A stretch of 64,000 bases of DNA from Nocardioides sp. (GTDB lineage Bacteria; Actinomycetota; Actinomycetes; Propionibacteriales; Nocardioidaceae), in the NCBI RefSeq assembly GCF_029937575.1, contig NZ_JAPYPS010000010.1, forward strand, positions 1-64,000, given 5' to 3'. Below the pieces are notes generated by a model. That model was not told where the DNA came from. It did no database searches and was given only the letters and a program-made list of their open reading frames with translations. A program made the position numbers and the translations under genes. This document shows, one piece after another, positions 57,222-64,000 of this stretch (positions are counted from its first letter, which is position 1; each line of letters begins with the position of its first letter).

Positions 57222-58489
57222 CCCAACTTGAAGTAGGAGCGGGTGTATTCCAGCGCCTCCACCAAGGCGTCGATCTCCGCCGGCGTCGTGTAGAGGTACG
57301 ACGACATCCGCGTCGAGCTCTGGACACCGAAACGCGCGTGGGCGGGCTTGGCGCAGTGGTGCCCAGCGCGTACTGCGACCCCGCGGGCGTCGAGCACCTG
57401 GGCGATGTCGTGGGGGTGCACGCCGTCGACCTCGAACGAGATCGCCCCGCCTCGCTCGGCCGCGTCGAGGGGGCCGAGGACCCGCAGGCCGGGCACGGTC
57501 GCCAGCCCGTCGAGCGCGTAGGCGGTGATCGCGTGCTCGTGGTCGCGCACGGCGCCCAGCCCGAGCTCTCCGAGGTAGTCCACAGCCGCCCCCAGGCCAA
57601 CGGCCTCGACGATCGGCGGCGTGCCGGCCTCGAAGCGGTGTGGGATCGGCGCGTACGTCGAGCCTTCCATCCGGACGGTCTCGATCATCTCGCCCCCGCC
57701 GAGGAACGGCGGCAGCTGGGCGAGCAGGTCGCCTCGCCCCCACAGCACGCCGATGCCGGTGGGGCCGACGACCTTATGCCCGGTGAAGGCGATGACGTCG
57801 GGACGCTCCATCGGCTCCATGGCAGCCAGGTCCGTCGGCATCTGCGGTGCGGACTGGGAGGCGTCGACGACCACGATGGCGCCCACCTCGTGGGCGCGAC
57901 GGGTGATCTCGGCAACCGGGTTGATGGTGCCCAGCATGTTGGAGACCCACGTGAACGAGACGACCTTGGTGCGTTCGGTGATGAGCTCGTCGATGGTGGA
58001 GAGGTCCAGGTGGCCCTCGTCGGTGAGCCCGAACCAACGCAACGTGGCGCCCTTGCGCTCGGTGAGCAGCTGCCACGGAACGATGTTGGAGTGGTGCTCC
58101 ATCTCGGTGATCAGCACCTCGTCCCCCGGACCGACCGCCAGGTCGCCGGTCGCCCACGCCAGCGAGTTGGCGACCAGGTTGAGCGCCTCGGAGGCGTTCT
58201 TGGTGAAGATCACCTCGTCGCGGCGCGGTGCGCCGATGAAGGCCGCCACCTTGTCGCGCGCGGACTCGAACGCCTCGGTCGACTCCGCGCCGAGCTGGTG
58301 CATGGCCCGGGAGATGTTGGCGTTGTGCCGCTCGAGGTGGTCGACCATCGTGTCGATGACGACCTGGGGCTTCTGCGAGGTGTTGGCGCTGTCGAGGTAG
58401 ACCAGCGGCAACCCACCCGCGAGCGTGCGCTCGAGGATGGGGAAGTCCTTGCGGACGATGTCCAGCTGGGGCAGCAGTCCCTCGATCAT
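57218..58489 (-). CDS. sufS: Cysteine desulfurase SufS
   Basis: PLP enzyme releasing sulfur from cysteine for Fe-S assembly; 423 residues. PLP-lysine Lys239 (FTGHKVVGPTGIG), Asp209, and catalytic Cys379 in VRAGHHCAKP. Stop overlaps the sufU ATG. A GAGGAG lies just upstream of the start. Confidence 0.95.
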   Translation of the reverse strand: MIEGLLPQLDIVRKDFPILERTLAGGLPLVYLDSANTSQKPQVVIDTMVDHLERHNANISRAMHQLGAESTEAFESARDKVAAFIGAPRRDEVIFTKNASEALNLVANSLAWATGDLAVGPGDEVLITEMEHHSNIVPWQLLTERKGATLRWFGLTDEGHLDLSTIDELITERTKVVSFTWVSNMLGTINPVAEITRRAHEVGAIVVVDASQSAPQMPTDLAAMEPMERPDVIAFTGHKVVGPTGIGVLWGRGDLLAQLPPFLGGGEMIETVRMEGSTYAPIPHRFEAGTPPIVEAVGLGAAVDYLGELGLGAVRDHEHAITAYALDGLATVPGLRVLGPLDAAERGGAISFEVDGVHPHDIAQVLDARGVAVRAGHHCAKPAHARFGVQSSTRMSSYLYTTPAEIDALVEALEYTRSYFKLG

Positions 58490-58530
58490 CGCGTTCTCCT
58501 CGTCAGTGCGCAGCGGTGGGCCGGTGGGGC

Positions 58531-59298
58531 TCAGGCAGGGGCCGCGTTGGCCTTGATGTAGCGGTCGTAGCCGTTGGCTTCCAGCGCCTCGGCGAGCTCG
58601 GGGCCGCCCTGGTCGGCGATCTTGCCGTCGACGAAGACGTGGACGAAGTCGGGCTCGATGTAGCGCAGGATGCGGGTGTAGTGGGTGATCAGCAGGACTC
58701 CCTTGCCCTCCTGCTCCCGGTATCGGTTGACACCCTCGGAGACGATCTTGAGCGCGTCGATGTCGAGTCCGGAGTCGGTCTCGTCCAGGATCGCGACCTT
58801 GGGGTTGAGCAGCTCGAGCTGCGCGATCTCGTGGCGCTTCTTCTCACCACCGGAGAAGCCCTCGTTGACGTTGCGCTGGCTGAACGTCGGATCCAGGTTG
58901 AGCTGGCCCATGGCGGCATTGACGTCCTTGACCCACGTGCGCAGCTTGGGCGCTTCGCCGTCGATGGCCGTCTTGGCGGTGCGCAGGAAGTTGGCGACCG
59001 AGACACCGGGCACCTCGACGGGGTACTGCATCGCCAGGAACAGCCCGGCGCGCGCGCGCTCGTCCACGCTCATGGCGAGGACGTCCTCGCCGTCGAGCGT
59101 GACGGTACCGCCGGTGATGTCGTACTTGGGGTGACCCGCGATCGAGTAGGCCAGCGTGGACTTGCCCGACCCGTTGGGGCCCATGATCGCGTGCGTCTCG
59201 TTGTCCTTGATGGTCAGCGTGACGCCCTTGAGGATCTCCTTGGGGCCGTCATCGGTGCTGACCGAGACCTGCAGGTCCTTGATCTCCAACGTGCTCAT
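58531..59298 (-). CDS. sufC: Fe-S cluster assembly ATPase SufC
   Basis: 255-residue ABC-type ATPase of the SufBCD scaffold: MGPNGSGKST, FSGGEKKRHEIAQLE, VAILDETDSGLDIDALK, all characteristic. 41 bp upstream of sufS on the same transcript. Confidence 0.95.
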   Translation of the reverse strand: MSTLEIKDLQVSVSTDDGPKEILKGVTLTIKDNETHAIMGPNGSGKSTLAYSIAGHPKYDITGGTVTLDGEDVLAMSVDERARAGLFLAMQYPVEVPGVSVANFLRTAKTAIDGEAPKLRTWVKDVNAAMGQLNLDPTFSQRNVNEGFSGGEKKRHEIAQLELLNPKVAILDETDSGLDIDALKIVSEGVNRYREQEGKGVLLITHYTRILRYIEPDFVHVFVDGKIADQGGPELAEALEANGYDRYIKANAAPA

Positions 59299-59332
59299 CA
59301 GTTGTCTCTTTCTGCTCGAAGTTCAGGTGTCC

Positions 59333-59668
59333 TCAGGACGGCGTCACGCCGTTGAGGGTGGTGGCGGTGTCGACGTAGACCGAGCCGTCGCGCAGCTCCA
59401 CCGGGAAGGTGGCCACGGGCTCGGTGGCCGGCAGACCCGTCGGCTTGCCCGTGCGGAGGTCGAAGCGCGATCCGTGTAGCCAGCACTCGACCGTGCACCT
59501 CTCGACCTCGCCCTCGGACAGGGAGACGGCCGCGTGGCTGCAGAGGTCCTGGAGGGCGAAGATCTCCTCGCCCTCACGAGCCACCGCGACGTCGTACTCC
59601 CCGATCGTGACGGCGAGCGCCTCGTCGGCGGGGACGTCGGCGACGGCACAGGCCCGCTCGAAGCTCAC
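59333..59668 (-). CDS. Rieske [2Fe-2S] ferredoxin-like protein in suf operon
   Basis: 111 residues. Rieske ligands Cys43, His45, Cys62 and His65 (CSHAAVSL, CWLHGSRFD). It is inserted between sufD and sufC, with a 4-nt ATGA overlap at the sufD end, so it is stoichiometrically linked to Fe-S assembly, perhaps as an electron donor. Similar to non-haem ferredoxins of dioxygenases. Confidence 0.9.
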   Translation of the reverse strand: MSFERACAVADVPADEALAVTIGEYDVAVAREGEEIFALQDLCSHAAVSLSEGEVERCTVECWLHGSRFDLRTGKPTGLPATEPVATFPVELRDGSVYVDTATTLNGVTPS

Positions 59669-60861
59669 TGGCCCGCCCGGAGGACGTTGCGAGCGAGCTC
59701 ATCCTCGACCGTGGCGGTCAGCTGCTCCTCCAGCGACGGCACCCCGACCTTGCGGATGAGGTCGTTGAAGAAGCCGTGCAGCACCAGGCGGCGCGCCTCC
59801 TTCTCCGAGACCCCGCGCGAGCGGAGGTAGAAGAGCTGCTCGTCGTCGAAGCGGGCGGTGGCCGAGGCGTGCCCGGCACCCTCGATCTCCCCGGTCTCGA
59901 TCTCCAGGTTGGGCACGGAGTCGGCCTGGCAGCCGTCGGTGAGGACCAGGTTGCGGTTCTCCTCGTAGGTCTCGATGCCCTCGGCGACCTTGCGGATCAA
60001 CACGTTGCCGATCCACACCGTGTGCGCCTTCTCGCCTTGCAGAGCCCCCTTGTAGAGCACGTTGCTCTTGGTCTTGGGCTGGTTGTGGTCGGCGAACAGC
60101 CGGTGCTCGAGGTGCTGGCCCTCGTCGGCGAAGTAGAGGCCGAGCAGCTCCGCGGAGCCACCGGGCGCGGCGTACTCGACGTTGGCGTTGAGCCGCACGA
60201 CGTCACCGCCGAAGGTGATCGCGGTGTGCTTCACCTCGGCGTCGCGACCGACCAGGATCGAGTCCCGCCCGAGGTGCACGGCGTCGTCGTCCCAGTCCTG
60301 CAGGGAGACCACGTTGACCGTGGCGCCGTCGCCGACCAGCACCGACGTCGTGGCCGAGTAGCGCGCGGAGCCGGTGTGCATCAGGACCACGGTCGCCTTG
60401 GCGAACTTGCCCACGCGCAGCACCAGCTGGCTCCACACGAGGTCGTCGACCGACTCGCCGTGCAGTCGGATGAAGATGGGCTCGGTGATCTCGGCCTCGG
60501 CCGGTACGTCGATGAGCCGGGCGCCGCCGGACAGCTCCGCGGCCAGGGCCGAGGGACGGTCGTTGGGCGCGAGCTCGCCGATCTCGCGGGCCTCGGCCTG
60601 AGAGATCGTCGACAGGGTCACGCCGTCGGGCAGGGTGGTGTCCCAGGTCAGGCTGGCGTCGGAGGCCTCGCCGTCGAGGATCCCCCGCAGGCGCTTGAGC
60701 GGGGTGAACCGCCAGATCTCCTCGCGCCCGGTGGGCACGGGGTGGTCGGCGAGGTCGTACGACGGGGGCGGGTTCAGGTGAGAGACGCTCAGGTGGCCGT
60801 CCTTCTTGTCCTGCTCCAGCCCCGAGGTCACGCTCTCGCGGGCAGCATCGGTCACAGTCAC
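59665..60861 (-). CDS. sufD: Fe-S cluster assembly protein SufD
   Basis: 398 residues. Right-handed beta-helix core of SufB/SufD type (VSLQDWDDDAVHLGRDSILVGRDAEV) and the C-terminal FYLRSRGVSEKEARRLVLHGF helix pair. Forms SufBC2D with sufB and sufC. The gap from sufB is 98 bp. Confidence 0.93.
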   Translation of the reverse strand: MTVTDAARESVTSGLEQDKKDGHLSVSHLNPPPSYDLADHPVPTGREEIWRFTPLKRLRGILDGEASDASLTWDTTLPDGVTLSTISQAEAREIGELAPNDRPSALAAELSGGARLIDVPAEAEITEPIFIRLHGESVDDLVWSQLVLRVGKFAKATVVLMHTGSARYSATTSVLVGDGATVNVVSLQDWDDDAVHLGRDSILVGRDAEVKHTAITFGGDVVRLNANVEYAAPGGSAELLGLYFADEGQHLEHRLFADHNQPKTKSNVLYKGALQGEKAHTVWIGNVLIRKVAEGIETYEENRNLVLTDGCQADSVPNLEIETGEIEGAGHASATARFDDEQLFYLRSRGVSEKEARRLVLHGFFNDLIRKVGVPSLEEQLTATVEDELARNVLRAGQ

Positions 60862-60959
60862 TACGGATTACTTCCTAGTCGATTGGGGGCCCTCCGCCGT
60901 CCGCCGGCGCACCGGCGGGCGAGGAGGAGCAGGGCGCAGGCCCGAGGCCGCGCAGCGGC

Positions 60960-62378
60960 TCAGCCGACTGCGCCTTCCATTTGCAGCTCGATGAGGCGGT
61001 TGAGCTCGAGGGCGTACTCCATCGGGAGCTCCTTCGCGATCGGCTCGACGAAGCCGCGCACGATCATCGCCATCGCCTCGTCCTGCTCCATGCCACGCGA
61101 CATCAGGTAGAAGAGCTGGTCGTCGGAGACCTTCGAGACGCTGGCCTCGTGCCCCATCGAGACGTCGTCCTCGCGGATGTCGACGTACGGGTAGGTGTCG
61201 GACCGGCTGATCTGGTCGACGAGCAGCGCGTCGCACAGCACGTTCGACTTGGAGCCGTGGGCGCCCTCGTTGACCTGGATCAGACCGCGGTACGACGTGC
61301 GACCGCCCCCGCGGGCCACCGACTTCGACAGGATCGACGACGAGGTGTTGGGCGCCGCGTGCACCATCTTGGCGCCGGCGTCCTGGTGCTGGCCCTCGCC
61401 GGCGAACGCGATCGAGAGCGTCTCGCCCTTGGCGTGCTCGCCCATCAGGTAAATGGCGGGGTACTTCATCGTCACCTTCGAGCCGATGTTGCCGTCGACC
61501 CACTCCATGGTCGCGCCAGCCTCGCAGGTCGCACGCTTGGTCACGAGGTTGTAGACGTTGTTGGACCAGTTCTGGATGGTCGTGTAGCGGCAACGGCCGC
61601 CCTTCTTCACGATGATCTCCACCACGGCCGAGTGCAGCGAGTCCGAGGAGTAGATCGGCGCCGTGCACCCCTCGACGTAGTGCACGTAGGCGTCCTCGTC
61701 GACGATGATCAGGGTGCGCTCGAACTGACCCATGTTCTCGGTGTTGATCCGGAAGTAGGCCTGCAGCGGGATGTCCACGTGGACGCCCTTGGGCACGTAG
61801 ATGAACGATCCGCCGGACCACACCGCGGTGTTGAGGGCCGAGAACTTGTTGTCGCCGACCGGGATGACCGTGCCGAAGTACTCCTGGAAGAGCTCCGGGT
61901 GCTCCTTGAGCGCGGTGTCGGTGTCGAGGAAGAGGACGCCCTGCTCCTCGAGGTCCTCGCGGATGGAGTGGTAGACGACCTCGGACTCGTACTGGGCCGC
62001 GACACCGGAGACCAGTCGCTGCTTCTCGGCCTCGGGGATGCCGAGCTTGTCGTAGGTGTTCTTGATGTCCTCGGGCAGGTCGTCCCAGGTGGCGGCCTGC
62101 TTCTCCGAGGAGCGCACGAAGTACTTGATGTTGTCGAAGTCGATCCCGCCGAGGTCGGAGCCCCACGTGGGCATCGGCTTGCGGCCGAAGAGCTTGTGGC
62201 CCTTGAGTCGCTGGTCGAGCATCCACTGCGGCTCGGACTTCTTCTGCGAGATGTCGCGCACGACCTCCTCGGAGAGCCCGCGCTTGGCAGTGGCTCCGGC
62301 GACGTCGGAGTCGGCCCAGCCGAACTCGTAACGTCCGATGCCCTCGAGCTCGGGGTTGCGCTCGTCGATGGTCGTCAT
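60960..62378 (-). CDS. sufB: Fe-S cluster assembly scaffold SufB
   Basis: 472 residues. The beta-helix with [46 protein letters not shown] and [21 protein letters not shown] is the SufB signature. The ATG overlaps the sufR stop by one base, so sufB is coupled to its regulator. Confidence 0.96.
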   Translation of the reverse strand: MTTIDERNPELEGIGRYEFGWADSDVAGATAKRGLSEEVVRDISQKKSEPQWMLDQRLKGHKLFGRKPMPTWGSDLGGIDFDNIKYFVRSSEKQAATWDDLPEDIKNTYDKLGIPEAEKQRLVSGVAAQYESEVVYHSIREDLEEQGVLFLDTDTALKEHPELFQEYFGTVIPVGDNKFSALNTAVWSGGSFIYVPKGVHVDIPLQAYFRINTENMGQFERTLIIVDEDAYVHYVEGCTAPIYSSDSLHSAVVEIIVKKGGRCRYTTIQNWSNNVYNLVTKRATCEAGATMEWVDGNIGSKVTMKYPAIYLMGEHAKGETLSIAFAGEGQHQDAGAKMVHAAPNTSSSILSKSVARGGGRTSYRGLIQVNEGAHGSKSNVLCDALLVDQISRSDTYPYVDIREDDVSMGHEASVSKVSDDQLFYLMSRGMEQDEAMAMIVRGFVEPIAKELPMEYALELNRLIELQMEGAVG

Positions 62379-63073
62379 CAGCTGACCTGCTCCTTCGTAG
62401 TGGGCTGCTGCTTGGTCTGGTGGGTGGGGATGTTGGGGACGCACGTGGTGCACACGCCGTCCCCGTGGGCGATGGTCGCCAAGCGCTGCACGTGACGCCC
62501 GAGGACCCGGCCGATGGCCTCGGTCTCGGCCTCGCACAGCTGGGGGAACTCGTGAGCCACGGTGGAGACCGGGCAGTGCTGCTGGCACAGCTGGTCACCG
62601 ACCGGCGACTCGCGCACCCCCGCGGCGTACCCCTCGTCGGAGAACACGCGCGCCAGGACCTGGACGGGCGCCAGGTCCGGGTGCTGGGCGGCCACCTCGT
62701 CGAAACGCTCCTCGACGAAGGCGACCCTGCGCTCGGCGAAGTGGCGTACTGCTTGCTCGCCCCCGGTCTCGGCGACGAACCGCAGCGCCTGGGCTGCGAG
62801 GTCGTCGTACTGCTTGGTGAAGCCCTCCCGGCCCGACTGGGTCAGGGCGAAGACCTTCGCCGGACGACCACGGCCACGTGCCTCGCCCGCGACCGGTCGA
62901 GCGTCGCGAGCCTCGAGCACGCTCTCGTCGATCATCTGGTCGAGGTGGCGGCGAACTGCTGCCGGGGTGAGGTCGAGGCGCTCGGCCAGGCTGGCAGCCG
63001 TCGAGGGCCCTTCGACCAGGATCGACCGAGCGACGCGCTGGCGCGTCGTGAGGTCTCCCCGGATCAATTCCAC
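62378..63073 (-). CDS. sufR: Fe-S sensing regulator SufR
   Basis: 231 residues: N-terminal winged helix (about 10-78; [23 protein letters not shown]) and a C-terminal cysteine cluster, Cys163, Cys167, Cys180, Cys208 and Cys211, that can ligate a [4Fe-4S] or [2Fe-2S] cluster. It represses the suf operon when clusters are abundant. GTG start with CACACT 6 nt upstream. Confidence 0.9.
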   Translation of the reverse strand: MELIRGDLTTRQRVARSILVEGPSTAASLAERLDLTPAAVRRHLDQMIDESVLEARDARPVAGEARGRGRPAKVFALTQSGREGFTKQYDDLAAQALRFVAETGGEQAVRHFAERRVAFVEERFDEVAAQHPDLAPVQVLARVFSDEGYAAGVRESPVGDQLCQQHCPVSTVAHEFPQLCEAETEAIGRVLGRHVQRLATIAHGDGVCTTCVPNIPTHQTKQQPTTKEQVS

Positions 63074-63079
63074 AACGTC

Positions 63080-63124
63080 AGTGTGCCGTTAATGAAAGTG
63101 ACCATTCAAGCAAGGCGAGCCTAA
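63080..63124 (-). promoter_or_regulatory. suf operon promoter with candidate SufR and DtxR-like sites
   Basis: Minus-strand -10 CACACT (63080-63085) and -35 TTGAAT (63104-63109) spaced by 18 bp. The imperfect inverted repeat TTGAATG-N8-CATTAA (63089-63109) covers the spacer, a position for a SufR repressor. Upstream, AGGC-TC-GCCT within TTAGGCTCGCCTT (63112-63124) resembles a half-good DtxR/IdeR iron box. All matched by eye. Confidence 0.45.
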
Positions 63125-63193
63125 GTGGTCTCGGTCACTCCCGAGGTCCCCGACGTCGTGTCAGAACTGTCAGGGCACCTGGCATGCCCCGGA

Positions 63194-63616
63194 CTACCGC
63201 ACCGAGCGCGCGGTCGCGCGTCCCGGGGCTGTCGCGCGCAGCCAGGCCAGCCCGAGGAACGGCAGGACCAAGGGCAGGAAGGCGTAGCCCTGCCCGAAGT
63301 GCGACCAGACGGTCTTGTCAGGGAACAGCTCGGTGTCGACGTAGGACAGCACGCCGACGCTGAGCACCCCCACGAGCTCGACGGCGCAGGAGACCACGGC
63401 CACCCGCCAGGCCGAGGGGCCGCCCAGCAGCAGGCAGGTGGTGGCGACGAGGTAGATCACCGCTGCCACGAGCGAGAGGGTGTAGGCGAACGGAGCGTTG
63501 CCGGCCTCGGTGCCGAGCTGGATCGCGGAGCGGCCGGTGGCGGCGACGGCGAAGACGCCGTACACGAAGACGAGCATCCGGCCCGGACCGGACGAGAGCT
63601 CACGCACCGAGACCAC
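63194..63616 (-). CDS. Small membrane protein (four helices), second of pair
   Basis: 140 residues with four predicted transmembrane segments (about 12-30, 42-62, 70-90, 112-130). No recognised family. GTG start overlaps the stop of the upstream membrane-protein gene by 17 nt, so both are coupled. The pair lies upstream of sufR on the same strand, 120 bp away. Function unknown. Confidence 0.7.
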   Translation of the reverse strand: MVSVRELSSGPGRMLVFVYGVFAVAATGRSAIQLGTEAGNAPFAYTLSLVAAVIYLVATTCLLLGGPSAWRVAVVSCAVELVGVLSVGVLSYVDTELFPDKTVWSHFGQGYAFLPLVLPFLGLAWLRATAPGRATARSVR

Positions 63617-63968
63617 CGCTCCAGATGTCGGCGAGTCGGACCTCGAGCGCGAGCACGGTGAGCGCGGCGATCACCAGCACTCCGGTCCCGGAGCGAGTGC
63701 GCTCGGCCAGGGACCAGAACGCCCCGATCGGCAGCGCGAGCACGATCCCGACGAGATAGCTGACGAAGAGCACTCCCGAGACGTCCCGATCGGTCCCCGC
63801 GAGCAGGATGCAGCCGACGACGAGCTGGACCAGCAGGACCAGCTCGGCGGTCGCGAGGAGCGCGAACGTACGGTCCTGGGCGAGCTCGTCGCGGATCACG
63901 AGCACCAGGCTCCAGAGCGCGACGACGACGCCGAGGACGTAGACGGCGCCGGTGATCCAGTCGTTCAC
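63600..63968 (-). CDS. Small membrane protein (four helices), first of pair
   Basis: 122 residues: VNDWITGAVYVLGVVVALWSLVL, a cytosolic loop with RDELAQDR, then three more helices (about 37-57, 68-88, 98-113). Family unknown; four helices suggest a partner of the overlapping gene. I favour the GTG at 63968, 7 nt after TAGGCT, over the ATG at 63974, which lies one base from that hexamer. Confidence 0.7.
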   Translation of the reverse strand: MNDWITGAVYVLGVVVALWSLVLVIRDELAQDRTFALLATAELVLLVQLVVGCILLAGTDRDVSGVLFVSYLVGIVLALPIGAFWSLAERTRSGTGVLVIAALTVLALEVRLADIWSGGLGA

Positions 63969-64000
63969 GGACATCAGCCTAGAAGGCTCGACGACCTCGC

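Overview
The window is high-GC actinobacterial chromosome with almost wall-to-wall genes on both strands. Mycothiol biosynthesis (mshC), a furA-katG pair, a MabA/InhA-type fabG-fabI pair, an actinobacterial Vms1-like release factor (acVLRF1), GuaB1 and a sufR-sufBD-Rieske-sufCSU-sufT operon point to Actinomycetia, most like Nocardioidaceae (Nocardioides-like). That placement is inference from gene content and style, not from a marker-gene comparison. No insertion sequence, prophage, CRISPR array or rRNA is visible. The only tRNA is tRNA-Leu(GAG).

Layout. 0-8 kb: mshC with its conserved neighbours (SCO1664-type, DUF3090, MSMEG_4193-type phosphatase), a CorA transporter, uppP, an aldo/keto reductase with DUF5703, and an M20 peptidase. 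8-11.4 kb: tRNA-Leu, an SRPBCC protein, furA-katG. 11.4-14.1 kb: a gene-poor stretch with a 10-bp tandem repeat and a strong hairpin, then two nearly identical 50-codon secreted-peptide genes facing an XRE-TPR regulator. 14-27 kb: housekeeping and metabolic genes (epimerase-like, guaB1, galK, an acyl-CoA dehydrogenase pair under a palindromic operator, def, an rRNA/tRNA methyltransferase, siroheme synthesis, a PEBP protein, a SpoIIE-type phosphatase, an alpha/beta hydrolase). 27-36 kb: membrane proteins (DUF4282, TSUP, SPFH, NfeD), an orphan ABC ATPase, serB, an MBL hydrolase, a SixA-type phosphatase. 35.5-43.5 kb: cyanophycin cluster cphB-cphA with two small downstream genes, and nearby a second CphA-like Mur ligase lacking the ATP-grasp domain. 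43.5-56 kb: fabI/fabG, dodecin, moaA, SURF1, ABC exporter, crotonase, ABC-F, zinc peptidase, APH-like kinase, acVLRF1, GNAT. 56.3-63.1 kb: suf operon. 63.2-64 kb: two small membrane proteins.

The most interesting locus is the peptide pair at 12193-12571 with the convergent XRE-TPR regulator. Each peptide has a signal sequence and ends in GGDSWCC. The C-terminal 18 residues are identical between copies although the DNA has three silent changes there, and a palindrome overlaps a TTGACA box upstream. The arrangement resembles the peptide-pheromone/RRNPP systems of Firmicutes; function here is inference.

A second window-wide pattern is a TANNNT hexamer 6-8 nt upstream of about thirty start codons, which suggests widespread leaderless transcription and was used to choose several starts. 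The two secreted-peptide genes do not follow it: they carry Shine-Dalgarno sequences. Short tandem repeats begin at or just after three stop codons, and a 61-bp composite palindrome occurs twice.
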